From contig NZ_DLHA01000032.1 of assembly GCF_002482975.1 (NCBI RefSeq), forward strand, positions 186,001 to 250,000: a stretch of 64,000 nt of DNA, in the 5' to 3' direction. The DNA is from Flavobacterium sp. UBA7680 (GTDB lineage: Bacteria > Bacteroidota > Bacteroidia > Flavobacteriales > Flavobacteriaceae). The number at the start of each line of letters is the position of its first letter. The stretch's first letter is position 1. Below, in pieces: positions 31,847 to 41,200 of the stretch. Made by a program: the position numbers and the translations under genes. A model generated the notes under the pieces. That model had not been told where the DNA came from and ran no database searches. It worked only from the letters and a program-made list of their open reading frames with translations.

Positions 31847-32033
31847 CTGTTACGGGTGAAAAATATTTGTAAAACTTTAACAATACTTTCAAAACCAAAA
31901 ATATACACTTTATCGTACATATATAAAATGGTGTTAGAGAATGGGCGTAAATTCAAATGGTATTTGTTTTTGGAGCATATTGAGTTTATCATTTTTAAAA
32001 CATCGTTTGATGTTCCACTTAATATTTTTAATC

Positions 32034-32063
32034 AAAAAAGCGATCCTAATAAGATCGCTTTTT
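32034..32063 (-). terminator. Terminator of the siderophore-interacting protein gene
   Basis: AAAAAAGCGATC (32034-32045) and GATCGCTTTTT (32053-32063) form a stem with T/A runs on both sides, just beyond the stop at 32085. Confidence 0.8.
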
Positions 32064-32084
32064 CATTTTGTTTCTTTAGAAGAA

Positions 32085-32810
32085 TCAAAGTCCGACTTTT
32101 CCTTCTGCCCAATAGGGCTGCGTATGAATGTTTTTGTTTGAAACGCCTTTTTCTCTCAATGCTTTTCTAAATGCCTGAATAGATTTGGCATTTCCCATTA
32201 AATAGAAATAACCTTTTTTCCATAATTCCCAGATTTCGGCATCTAAATTTTGAAGTGATTTTATCGCCGATTCGGCTTTATTGACAGATTTTGGAACAAC
32301 ATCTATAACTAGTCCAAGCTTTTTAGGAATTTCAATCGAAAGTTCGTCTAGTTCTAAAATACCTAAATAATTGTTTTCACTGCGGTTAATTTCATCTTTC
32401 ATACTTTTAAAAACACTGATACAGGTTTCGTCTCCAAAAAAGAAATGGTATTGCGATTCTTTATTAAAAATCTTAAAACCTCTTGGCAGACCAACGGTAA
32501 TTTGATCATTTGGTTTTAAATTATTTATAAATGCGCTTCCGGGTCCGTTGTGGTGAATATGGAAAATAACTTCAAATGTTCCGGTTTCACTATTCCATTT
32601 GCTTGGGGTATAATTTCGGTAATTGGTATCATCAATACGAATTACAATTGCTTGACCGATCTGGAATTTAACATGCGGAAAAGTACCTTTAAAATTAATT
32701 ATTTTTATATTGGGACTTGGTGTTTCTATAGTTGCAACGTTTACTTTGCAGATTTTGTTTGCAAATGCCATTTCCATAAAATCACCAATAATTTTGGGCA
32801 TTGAACTCAT
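32085..32810 (-). CDS. Siderophore-interacting FAD-binding protein (ViuB-like)
   Basis: 241 residues. An FAD-binding_9 domain with the RxYTP-type flavin motif YRNYTPSKW and FHIHHNGPGSAFINNL is followed by the SIP C-terminal domain (YFLMGNAKSIQAFRKALREKGV). Such flavin reductases release iron from ferric siderophores in the cytoplasm. Length is near the family's usual ~250. It is the last gene of a leftward group with AraC, MarR and GNAT genes, 81 bp downstream of the AraC gene. Confidence 0.9.
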   Translation of the reverse strand: MSSMPKIIGDFMEMAFANKICKVNVATIETPSPNIKIINFKGTFPHVKFQIGQAIVIRIDDTNYRNYTPSKWNSETGTFEVIFHIHHNGPGSAFINNLKPNDQITVGLPRGFKIFNKESQYHFFFGDETCISVFKSMKDEINRSENNYLGILELDELSIEIPKKLGLVIDVVPKSVNKAESAIKSLQNLDAEIWELWKKGYFYLMGNAKSIQAFRKALREKGVSNKNIHTQPYWAEGKVGL

Positions 32811-32891
32811 AATTTTCAGGTTTTAAAATTCAATTCAAAATTGAAAATAAAGCCCTAAAAAGGCATTGAATAATAAGTGGTGATGATTAGA

Positions 32892-33740
32892 CTATTCGCG
32901 GAATTTTCTACGGAACGAAAGTGGTGTTTCTTTGGTGATTTTTTTAAACAATCTTGAAAAATAAGTATGATCTTCAAAACCAAGAGCAAAAGCAATTTCT
33001 TTTACTTCGCTTTCGGTATAATAAAGCAATCTCTGCGCTTCAATAATCATAGCATTTTGCAACCAATAAGTAACTGATTTACCCGAAGAAGCATTGACAC
33101 AATCATTTAAATGTGAAGTTGTAATATTTAATTTCTTTGCAAAATAGGATGGACTTTCTAAAAAGGTACGATCTGAAATCAGCTTTTTGAAATTGTTATA
33201 AATTATTCCTGATTGGTTTTTAAGTTCCTTAATTTGGTTTTTTGAGTCTGAATAGATATTGGCCAAATTGTAAATCAAGGCATTAAAAAGACCGTTAATA
33301 ATTTGGGTTTTATTTGGGTTTAAACTTTTAAAACTGCGATGTAGTAAATAAATGGTTTCTAAAAGTTCTTCTTTATATATTGGATCAATTGTATTTAGCT
33401 GTTCAGAAATTTTTAAATTCTGAAAAATTTCTATACAGTTATTAGGTATTAAAAATGGTGCTACGCCAATATAATACCCGGCTGCATCAATAGTACCATC
33501 TTGTCCGTGATGAATTTGAAGTGGTTTAATCATCAATACATTGGTTGCCTTTATTTCAATATCGATCATATCACATTGAAGTGTGGCCTGCCCTTTTGTT
33601 AGTACAAAAAATATATAAAAATCATCGCGATGTGCTTCTAATTTAGCATCAAAATTAGCCAAATCATCAGCAGAATGGTAGGCGATAAAAATACCTCCAA
33701 CCGCTTCGGGACTTTGATTGTATATGGGTATTTTTTTCAA
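32892..33740 (-). CDS. AraC-family transcriptional regulator
   Basis: 282 residues. N-terminal cupin-like sensor domain (FIAYHSADDLANFDAKLEAHRDDFYIFFVL; a Flavobacterial AraC type) and a C-terminal AraC DNA-binding domain (ITTSHLNDCVNASSGKSV, then VKEIAFALGFEDHTYFSRLFKKITKETPLSFRR). 81 bp separate its stop from the siderophore-interacting protein gene, suggesting it may control that gene. It lies 25 bp downstream of the MarR gene and may be cotranscribed with it. Confidence 0.92.
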   Translation of the reverse strand: MKKIPIYNQSPEAVGGIFIAYHSADDLANFDAKLEAHRDDFYIFFVLTKGQATLQCDMIDIEIKATNVLMIKPLQIHHGQDGTIDAAGYYIGVAPFLIPNNCIEIFQNLKISEQLNTIDPIYKEELLETIYLLHRSFKSLNPNKTQIINGLFNALIYNLANIYSDSKNQIKELKNQSGIIYNNFKKLISDRTFLESPSYFAKKLNITTSHLNDCVNASSGKSVTYWLQNAMIIEAQRLLYYTESEVKEIAFALGFEDHTYFSRLFKKITKETPLSFRRKFRE

Positions 33741-33765
33741 TGACTGTGGTATTTGGAATGATTGA

Positions 33766-34251
33766 TTACTTCTCTCCTTCGCTTTTCAACTGCAATGCAC
33801 GTTGCAAAAAACTTTGATGCACAATTTTATTCTCAGCTTCATTAATAGCCTGAAGTAGATTATTTTGATTGTCGGCAATTTCACTTAAGGCTTTTTTCAT
33901 AACATCCCAAACAGGCTTCATCTGCGCGATTAGTTCCTGTCCTTTTGCTGTAAGTTGAAGGAGTCTTTTTCGTTCGTCGATTTTATCTTTTTTAGAACGA
34001 ATCAGTTTTTGTTTTTCCAGTTCTTTTAATAAACTTATGGTTGATGGATGTGTATAACCGATTTCATTGGCAATCTCCACTACGCTTAAAACCTCTTTAT
34101 GATATAAAGTATAAATTACGGGAAACCATTTAGGTTCAAAATCAATTCCGTATGACTTATAAAATAAGGCACCGTCTTTTCGTAATTGCTCGCTCAATCG
34201 CTGCAATCGTGTAGAAAGGGCCAATATTCCTGATTCGTCTATAATGTTCAT
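33766..34251 (-). CDS. MarR-family transcriptional regulator
   Basis: 161 residues, a winged-helix MarR fold. The recognition region is SVVEIANEIGYTHPSTISLLKELEKQKLIRSKKD with a DERKRLLQLTAKG wing. It overlaps no gene: the GNAT gene ends 2 bp upstream of its start and the AraC gene begins 25 bp downstream, so the three form an operon. A 12-bp palindrome overlapping the -7 box upstream of the GNAT gene is a likely site for this regulator. Confidence 0.92.
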   Translation of the reverse strand: MNIIDESGILALSTRLQRLSEQLRKDGALFYKSYGIDFEPKWFPVIYTLYHKEVLSVVEIANEIGYTHPSTISLLKELEKQKLIRSKKDKIDERKRLLQLTAKGQELIAQMKPVWDVMKKALSEIADNQNNLLQAINEAENKIVHQSFLQRALQLKSEGEK

Positions 34252-34253
34252 CT

Positions 34254-34745
34254 TTATTTCTTTAAAGTTAAATGACAGAATACATTGTCTGGTGCCATTA
34301 AAGGAAATGCTTTTGGAAGCTTTTCTTTGTCGATTCGCACGAAATCATTCTTTTCATAAAAACGTAATGCGGCTTCTAAAATTGAAACTGTTCCCAAATA
34401 TAAATCATCGATTCCGTTTTCTTTGCAATAAGTTATTAATGTCTCTAATAATTTTTGGGCGATTGAAAATTCTTTTCCGCGAAATTCTTTCTTTACAAAC
34501 ATCTTTCTAATTGCTGCTTCAGTATCAGAAAATTTTACCAAAGCGATCGTTCCAACTAATTCTTCATTTATAAAAGCTCCCCAAAAACCTCCTCCGCTGG
34601 CATAATAAAAATCATTAATAGTAAGCAGATCCGGCTGGTCTTCGATAGTAATGGGAACATTAAATTCTTTTTGCTGAATGTTTAATATTAAATCAACAAT
34701 AACATTTGAATACTGGTTTTCTACAAGTTTAATTTTTGGCTCCAT
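34254..34745 (-). CDS. GNAT-family N-acetyltransferase
   Basis: 163 residues. The acetyl-CoA motif is seen in VKKEFRGKEFSIAQKLLETLI, close to the R/Q-x-x-G-x-G/A form, and LGTVSILEAALRFYEKNDFV is the usual C-terminal segment. The substrate is unknown. It is the first gene of the leftward operon with MarR, which fits resistance- or stress-linked operons where MarR controls an acetyltransferase. Confidence 0.88.
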   Translation of the reverse strand: MEPKIKLVENQYSNVIVDLILNIQQKEFNVPITIEDQPDLLTINDFYYASGGGFWGAFINEELVGTIALVKFSDTEAAIRKMFVKKEFRGKEFSIAQKLLETLITYCKENGIDDLYLGTVSILEAALRFYEKNDFVRIDKEKLPKAFPLMAPDNVFCHLTLKK

Positions 34746-34766
34746 GATATTTTATTTTTTGTATTA

Positions 34767-34781
34767 CAAAACTACGTAGTT
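34767..34781 (-). promoter_or_regulatory. -7 box overlapped by a 12-bp palindrome (putative MarR operator)
   Basis: On the minus strand TAGTTTTG (34767-34774) fits TAnnTTTG. The perfect palindrome AACTACGTAGTT (34770-34781) overlaps it, 22 bp before the GNAT start. This position suits repression by the operon's own MarR. Confidence 0.55.
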
Positions 34782-34969
34782 AAATACATAAATAAAAACA
34801 TTTCTTCAATTTTATGATTTATTTTTTACTTTTGTTGTGCTATGCCACGAAGGCACTAAGGCGCTAAGTTTTTTAATGCCACATATTAAAGTATTAAAAT
34901 GATCTTGTGAGATTTATACAAACTCAAAAAACTTAAAATTTCTTATATAACTTATATGGTTTAAAAAAT

Positions 34970-35314
34970 ATGGAGAGAAATCAAAAAGAGGAAGTTCAGG
35001 CGCTTCAGGATACTATATATGTTTTAGGAGGAAAATGGAAACTGCCTATTATAAATTCTATCTGTAATGGAAATTATAGATTTAAGGATATTAAGGAAAG
35101 TATTCCGGGAATTACTTCGCGAATGTTATCGAAGGAATTAAAAGATATGGAACTGAATAATTTGGTAAAAAGAACGGAAGATCGTGATGCAAAAGTTCCC
35201 ATTCTTTATGAATCAACTTCTTATTGTCAATCCTTTGGCCCTATAATTTTAGAAATGATTAAATGGGGAATTTCACATCGAAATCATATTAAAAATAGAG
35301 AAGAAAAAGTTTAG
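34970..35314 (+). CDS. HxlR-family transcriptional regulator
   Basis: 114 residues with the HxlR winged helix: LGGKWKLPIINSICNG, FKDIKESIPGITSRMLSKELKDME, and LVKRTEDRDAKVPILYESTSYC. A Cys at the end of this segment, and few other cysteines, could be redox-sensitive as in some HxlR proteins; that is speculation. It is transcribed divergently from the GNAT-MarR operon across a 224-bp region that contains a CACTAAGGCGCTAAG repeat fragment. Confidence 0.92.
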   Translation: MERNQKEEVQALQDTIYVLGGKWKLPIINSICNGNYRFKDIKESIPGITSRMLSKELKDMELNNLVKRTEDRDAKVPILYESTSYCQSFGPIILEMIKWGISHRNHIKNREEKV

Positions 35315-35554
35315 AATGTTTCTTATACTATTAGAAATTTCAGAAATAATTGACAATTTAGATTTTCTCTAAAAAAATCATTTTTTATTTTTTTTCATAA
35401 TCGAAAGATTTTCAAAGCATTAAATTATTTCCACGAAAATTATTCTAAAATTCCAGAAAATCATTAAAACTAAATTATCGATTTATTCGTAAGTACGAAA
35501 GATTAGATTTTAGTTGTAATCATTTATTTTCTATTAATTTTAAAAGATTGAAAC

Positions 35555-35809
35555 GTGGATAGATTAAGCATCCAAAGATTAAAAAAGACTTTGTCATACC
35601 TTGAAAGTAAACAACGTGAACTGAAAAGGCAAAATAATACGGACACAAGAAGTATTGAATCGATGATAAAGTATTTAAAAAAAGATATGCTGGAGCAGTT
35701 TAATTTAACCAATTATGATATCTATATTAAGGAGGAAGCTAAAAACACTGAAATTTTTATTAAAAGTGTCAAAAATATAATAGACGAACATTCGTCTTGC
35801 GAAGCTTAA
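35555..35809 (+). CDS. Small helical protein of unknown function (84 aa)
   Basis: 84 residues from GTG at 35555; a stop lies in frame at 35549, so no longer start exists. It is highly charged and helical (RLKKTLSYLESKQRELKRQN, SIESMIKYLKKDMLEQF) with a single cysteine near the end. No motif is recognised. It is 240 bp after the HxlR gene and 80 bp before a long inverted repeat. The coding pattern looks plausible but the assignment as a gene is moderate. Confidence 0.55.
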   Translation: MDRLSIQRLKKTLSYLESKQRELKRQNNTDTRSIESMIKYLKKDMLEQFNLTNYDIYIKEEAKNTEIFIKSVKNIIDEHSSCEA

Positions 35810-35890
35810 AATTTTGGAAATCACCTACTGAAGTTATTCTTCAAAACTATAAACCGCATCAATATCCACATCTAAGGATATTCTTTAAAT

Positions 35891-35957
35891 AAACTGTCAG
35901 GAACTTTTTTCGAAACCTTAATAAATAAGGTAACGAGGATATAGTTCCTGACAGTTT
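35891..35957. repeat. Inverted repeat AAACTGTCAGGAACT with inner hairpin
   Basis: A perfect 15-bp inverted pair (35891-35905 and 35943-35957) encloses a second stem, AACCTTA / TAAGGT (35915-35932). An AAACTGTCAG copy recurs at 36409-36418 near the predicted promoter of the tail-collar gene. It is in the 682-bp gap 35810-36491, whose remainder is AT-rich with no gene seen. Confidence 0.75.
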
Positions 35958-36398
35958 TGTTTTATTTCTACTCTGAATCAGTATATTATACAATAATATT
36001 TTTTATTTACCTCGAAAAATTCTGACAAATATTTAATTTCTGTTTGTAAGCTTTTATTTATCTTTATTATATTCTTTAATAGCGAAGAAACTTACAAGCC
36101 GAAAAGTACAGGTTAAATCAATTTTGCTTTAACTCTTTATTACGCAAAAAAACCTTATAAAATTTACCTTACAAGCCTTTATACTAAAAGCAATTTCATG
36201 ACAAGAAAAACCTGTTCTATGACATATTTTTCCCTGTTAACCTATTTGAAATCTAATTTTAATCCTGAATTAAAACCATAAAAGTTTAGGGATTCAATTT
36301 AAAAATGTAGGAACTATTTTTTTTAGCAAAATAATTTTCATTTAAAAATCAGGTATAAACACCTGCTTTAAAAATAGTTACATTCAAGTAACTTAGCG

Positions 36399-36428
36399 TT
36401 GTAATAAAAAACTGTCAGAGTATTTTTT
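36399..36428 (+). promoter_or_regulatory. Putative promoter of the tail-collar/adhesin cluster
   Basis: TTG at 36399-36401 and TATTTTTT at 36421-36428 (last base differs from TAnnTTTG) are 19 nt apart. AAACTGTCAG, the arm of the repeat at 35891-35957, lies between them. Confidence 0.35.
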
Positions 36429-36491
36429 AACCAAATCTGGCAAATTATTAATAAAACAAAAAACTAATATTAACTATTAAATTAAAAAATT

Positions 36492-37085
36492 ATGAATGAA
36501 CCTTTCTTAGGAGCAATTTTGGCTTTTGGATTTACTTTTAATCCTAGAGGCTGGCAAACTTGTAGTGGCCAATTAATATCAATAGCTCAAAACACTGCCC
36601 TTTTTTCATTATTGGGTACTACTTACGGAGGAAATGGACAAACTACTTTTGCTTTGCCAGATTTAAGAGGCCGCAGCATGGTTGGTGTTGGTAACGGGCC
36701 TGGCTTAACCCCTATTACTTATGGGCAAGTTGGTGGAACTGAAACTACTACATTAACTATAAACAATATGCCACAGCACAATCACCAACTTGTTCCTGGA
36801 GTTAATGCTGGTCAGGTAAATTTAGTTACTAGTGCTAGTGCGTATTCTAATGGTACTACCTCTAATGAAACCGACAGCGGTACTAACTTCTTGGGAGCTG
36901 CTGGGGCTACACCTGCTATTTATAGTGAGCCAACTGCAAATACAGTTAAAATTGGAGGTATAACTTCAAGTATATCTGGTTCTACATCTATAATAGGAGG
37001 TTCTCAGGCATTTAGCATTAGAGATCCATATTTGGGTATTAATCTTTGTATTGCTATGGAAGGAATTTTCCCTTCTCGTAACTAA
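36492..37085 (+). CDS. Phage tail-collar-domain (MdpB-like) protein
   Basis: 197 residues. The N-terminal tail-collar fold is clear: FLGAILAFGFTFNPRGWQTCSGQL, then ALFSLLGTTYGGNGQTTFALPDLRGR, as in microcystin-dependent-type proteins, followed by GGTETTTLTINNMPQHNHQLV. The C-terminal half is Thr/Ser/Gly-rich with a DPYLGINLCIAMEGIFPSRN end. There are no other phage genes, so it is not evidence for a prophage; such collar proteins are common singly or in small clusters in Bacteroidota. A terminator follows. It is next to a binding-protein-like gene and the giant adhesin. Confidence 0.9.
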   Translation: MNEPFLGAILAFGFTFNPRGWQTCSGQLISIAQNTALFSLLGTTYGGNGQTTFALPDLRGRSMVGVGNGPGLTPITYGQVGGTETTTLTINNMPQHNHQLVPGVNAGQVNLVTSASAYSNGTTSNETDSGTNFLGAAGATPAIYSEPTANTVKIGGITSSISGSTSIIGGSQAFSIRDPYLGINLCIAMEGIFPSRN

Positions 37086-37096
37086 TATCAAATTAT

Positions 37097-37128
37097 AAAA
37101 ACAGAGGTATTCCTGCCTCTGTTTTTTT
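37097..37128 (+). terminator. Terminator after the tail-collar gene
   Basis: AAAACAGAGG (37097-37106) and CCTCTGTTTT (37116-37125) form a stem followed by a T-run (to 37128). It lies 12 bp before the next start, so downstream transcription may be reduced or attenuated. Confidence 0.8.
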
Positions 37129-37140
37129 TAATCTAATTTT

Positions 37141-38277
37141 ATGGATAACGACATCAAAATAGGAATTTTAATTCCAAAGTCACAACAGTATCCCGGCCTG
37201 GATAAAGATTTTATGCGAGGTTTAAAACTTAACAATCTCAAAACAAAATTTTTTGTCGAAAGTATTGGTATTGCTGCAGACGATAAAATAATAATTGAGA
37301 AAATTCAGAAATTAAATTTTCAGGAAGATGTATCTATTATTATAGGTTTTTTTGGTCATTATAATGTAGACGAAGTTTATAAATATGCTTCAAACAATGA
37401 TATTTTATTAATAGCTGCAGATTTAGGAGCGACATTACCTTATGAAACTGTAACTCCAAAAGGGGTTTATATTAACTCATTTGGATTAACTGAATCTTGC
37501 TATCATTTAGGAAATTATCTAACAACAAGCAAAAAGTATAAAAAAATTGCCACTTCGACTTCGTTCTATGACTCTGGTTATGGTATGCTGAGTGCTATTG
37601 AATATGCATTTAAGGAAGATAGTAATTTTTCAGGACATTACATTACTCCTTTTGTACCAAGAGAAGATGAAGCCATATATATGGATCAGACTATTAATAA
37701 TCAAGAACCTGATGCCGTTTTTGCATTTTACAGCGGTATATATGCCGAAGAAAATGCTGGTTTTGTAAGTAAAAATAAGATTACACAAAAATATCCTTTT
37801 TATGTAACTCCTTTTTTTATCAACGATAAAATATTAGAAAACTACAAAACCAATCCACATAATCTTTATGTAGTAAGTTCATGGATGCAAAATGATACTG
37901 AAACATTAGATTTCACCTCCGAATATCTAAAAACTTATTCAGAAAGTCCGTCTGTTTTTTCAATTTTAGGATATGAAAACGGACTGATATTAAAGAACGT
38001 TCTTCTAAATGCAAAAGACTTTAGTTTGAATTCTTTAATTGAAGAGATAAACAAATTAAATATTGTAGGTCCCAGAGGAGCTATTTGCTTTGACAAGGAA
38101 ACAAACAGAACAATATTTAATCATTATATCTACGAATTAAATTTAGATTCCCTTAATAATATAAGCTTTAGGAAAATTGAGACATTGATAAATGACGGAA
38201 ATTTTATTAAGGCTTTCACTTCATTTACAAAGCCTGATCAACAAGGCGGTTGGCAGAATGCTTATTTATGTCATTAA
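37141..38277 (+). CDS. Periplasmic-binding-protein-fold protein without a signal peptide
   Basis: 378 residues. The N-terminus IKIGILIPKSQQYPGLDKDFMRGLKL and the later IIIGFFGHYNVDEVYKYA and ATSTSFYDSGYGMLSAIEYA segments resemble a type I periplasmic-binding (Leu/Ile/Val-binding, Peripla_BP_6) fold. Unlike the usual ABC substrate-binding proteins it has no signal peptide or lipobox. No ABC permease or ATPase genes are nearby. It lies between the tail-collar gene and the giant adhesin, 14 bp before the latter's start. It may be an intracellular ligand-binding or sensory protein; exact role unknown. Confidence 0.75.
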   Translation: MDNDIKIGILIPKSQQYPGLDKDFMRGLKLNNLKTKFFVESIGIAADDKIIIEKIQKLNFQEDVSIIIGFFGHYNVDEVYKYASNNDILLIAADLGATLPYETVTPKGVYINSFGLTESCYHLGNYLTTSKKYKKIATSTSFYDSGYGMLSAIEYAFKEDSNFSGHYITPFVPREDEAIYMDQTINNQEPDAVFAFYSGIYAEENAGFVSKNKITQKYPFYVTPFFINDKILENYKTNPHNLYVVSSWMQNDTETLDFTSEYLKTYSESPSVFSILGYENGLILKNVLLNAKDFSLNSLIEEINKLNIVGPRGAICFDKETNRTIFNHYIYELNLDSLNNISFRKIETLINDGNFIKAFTSFTKPDQQGGWQNAYLCH

Positions 38278-38291
38278 CTAAAACGTATGTT

Positions 38292-41200
38292 ATGAAAAAA
38301 AAATTACTCTTATTTATTATGCTCTTGTGCACATTTTTTGTGCAGCAAAAAGCAAATGCCCAACTGGGACCGGGAGATATAGCCTTTATTGGTTATAATA
38401 CAAATCCTCTGGATGGTTTTTCTTTTATTGTTTTAAAAGATATACCAGCCGGAACAATTATTTATTTTAGTGAACGTGGATGGAATGGTACAACATGGAA
38501 TGTTGGAAGTACTGAATCGCATCTTCAATGGACAGTACCTTCTTTAACCACAGTAGGAACTATTATTTCGGTAATGGAAACAGCTGCCGACACTTTTACT
38601 GTAACGGGTACCACGGGTATTGGTTATGCTCCTGGCTTTACTACAGGATTTAACCTTAATGGTGGTGATCAAATTTTAGCTTATCAATCATCTACAGGTG
38701 TTCAACCCGTGTTACCAGACCTTCCAACTTTTATAGCTGGTGTTCATGGTGATTACAATTCTGCTGATTATGACACAACAACTAAATGGAATCTAGCTGG
38801 TACAACAGGAGGTAATTCAAGTGCTTTACCGTCAGGATTAACTAATGGATCAACTTGTATTTCTTTATATCCGGCACCAGGTCCAGAATATCCAAATGCT
38901 AAATATAATGGTACGTTAACAGGGAATGTTACTACTTTATTAGGACTTATCAATGATACGGCAAACTGGACTAAAGATACTGGTACTACTCCAGCTAACT
39001 ATCCTATAACTGCGGCTAGTTATCCAACTCCATCTATATCGACAACACCGCCGGTATTTACTTTGCAGCCAACTAGCAAAACTATTTGCCCTACTGCTAA
39101 TACTTCATTTTCAGTTGCTGCAACTAATGCTACTAGCCTTCAATGGCAGGTTAATGATGGAAGTGGTTTTGTTAACGTTTCGAATGGTGGTGTTTACTCA
39201 ATCGTAACTTCTATAGGTACTAGCAGTACCTCTACACTAACTATAACAGGTGCTACATCTGGAATGACTGCTTATATTTATCGATGTGTGGCTGGAGGAG
39301 CTTCTTCTGTAAATTCTTCTACTGCAACATTAACCGTTCCAACGGCACTTGGCAGTTCAATTTCATCACAAAGTAATGCGAGTACATACGGTGCTAATAA
39401 TGGCTCGGCTACAATTGCTGTTACGGGCGGAACTACTCCTTATTTCTATTCATGGTCTCCATCTGGAGGAACAGCAGCTACTGCTTCTGGTCTTACTGCG
39501 GGGACTTATACAGTTACCATTACTGATAGTACTCCTAATGGAATCGGCGGCTGCTCTAAAACTCAGACTGTAACTATTACAGAACCTGCTGGGTCTATTG
39601 TATCAACAACATCATTGAGTGCTTTTACAAGCTGCAGTGGAGCTTCTACCGCACAGAGTTTCACGATAAGTGGTGGTGGTTTGACCTCATCATTGGACGT
39701 ACTAGCTCCAACTGGTTTTGAAATTTCTACATCAGTAGCTGGTATTTACACCAACAATATTTCTTTTCCTAACGTAGGCGGTGTTGTAACAACTAAAACC
39801 ATATATGCTCGTTTAGCGGCATCAGCTACAGGAACACCATCTGGAAACATTACTGTTTCTTCTACTGGTATAGCAACAAAAAATGTCGCTGTTACAGGAA
39901 GTATGAATACTATAGCTTTTACAGCTCAGCCATCTGCAAGTACAATTTGTGCAGGGGCTAATACGACTTTCTCAGCTACAGCTTCAAATGCTACAGGATA
40001 TCAATGGCAAGTAGATCAGGGTGCTGGTTTTGCTAATATTTCAGCCTCTGCTCCATATTCTGGTACAACTACTGCAACATTAACTATTACTGGCGCAACT
40101 GCAGCATTAAATGGATATGTGTACAGAGTCATAGCAACAGGAACATGTCCATCTGCTACTTCAAACAACGCTGCCTTGACTATTAATACGGCTCCGGCTA
40201 TTACAGCACAGCCATCTGCAAGTACAATTTGTGCAGGTGCTAATACTACTTTTTCTGCAACTGCCTCAGGTGCTACAGGTTATCAATGGCAGGTAGATCA
40301 GGGTGCTGGTTTTGCTAATGTTCCAGCTGCTGCACCATATTCTGGTACAACTAGTGCAACATTAACTATTACTGGTGCAACTGCGGGATTAAGCGGATAT
40401 ATCTACAGAGTTGTTGCTACAGGTACATGTACTCCTAATGCAACTTCAAATAGTGCGTCTTTAACGGTAAATCAAGCGCCAGCAATTACTGCGCAGCCAT
40501 CTGCAAGTACAATTTGTGCAGGTGCTAATACTACTTTCTCTGCAACTGCATCAAATGCTACAGGTTATCAATGGCAGGTAGATCAGGGTGCTGGTTATTC
40601 TAATGTTCCAGCTGCTGCACCATATTCTGGTACAACTTCTGCAACACTAACTATCACAGGCGCAACTGCGGGATTAAACGGATACGTTTACAGAGTTGTT
40701 GCTACAGGTACATGTACTCCTAATGCGACTTCAAACGGTGTGGCTTTAGGTGTAAATCAAGCTCCGGCAATCACTGCTCAGCCATCTGCAAGTATAATTT
40801 GTGCAGGAGCTAATACCACTTTCTCTGCTACAGCTGCAAATGCTACAGGTTATCAATGGCAGGTAGATCAGGGTGCTGGTTTTTCTAATGTTCCAGCCGC
40901 TGCACCATATTCTGGTACAACTTCTGCGACATTAACTATCACTGGCGCAACTGCGGGATTAAATGGATATATATATAGAGTTGTTGCTACAGGTTTATGT
41001 ACTCCTAATGCAACTTCAAATAGTGCATCTTTAACGGTAAATCAAGCTCCGGCAATCACTGCACAGCCAACTGATAGTTCTATTTGTTCTGGATCTAATA
41101 CAACATTTAGTGCTGGAGTTTCTGATGCTACAGGATATGTATGGCAAGTAAACTCAGGAGCTGGATTTAGTAATGTTACAAGTGGTGCTCCTTACTCGGG

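Noticed and set aside
36492..37085. Prophage suggested by a tail-collar domain
   Set aside because: There are no capsid, terminase, portal, integrase or other tail genes nearby; stand-alone collar proteins are frequent in Bacteroidota.
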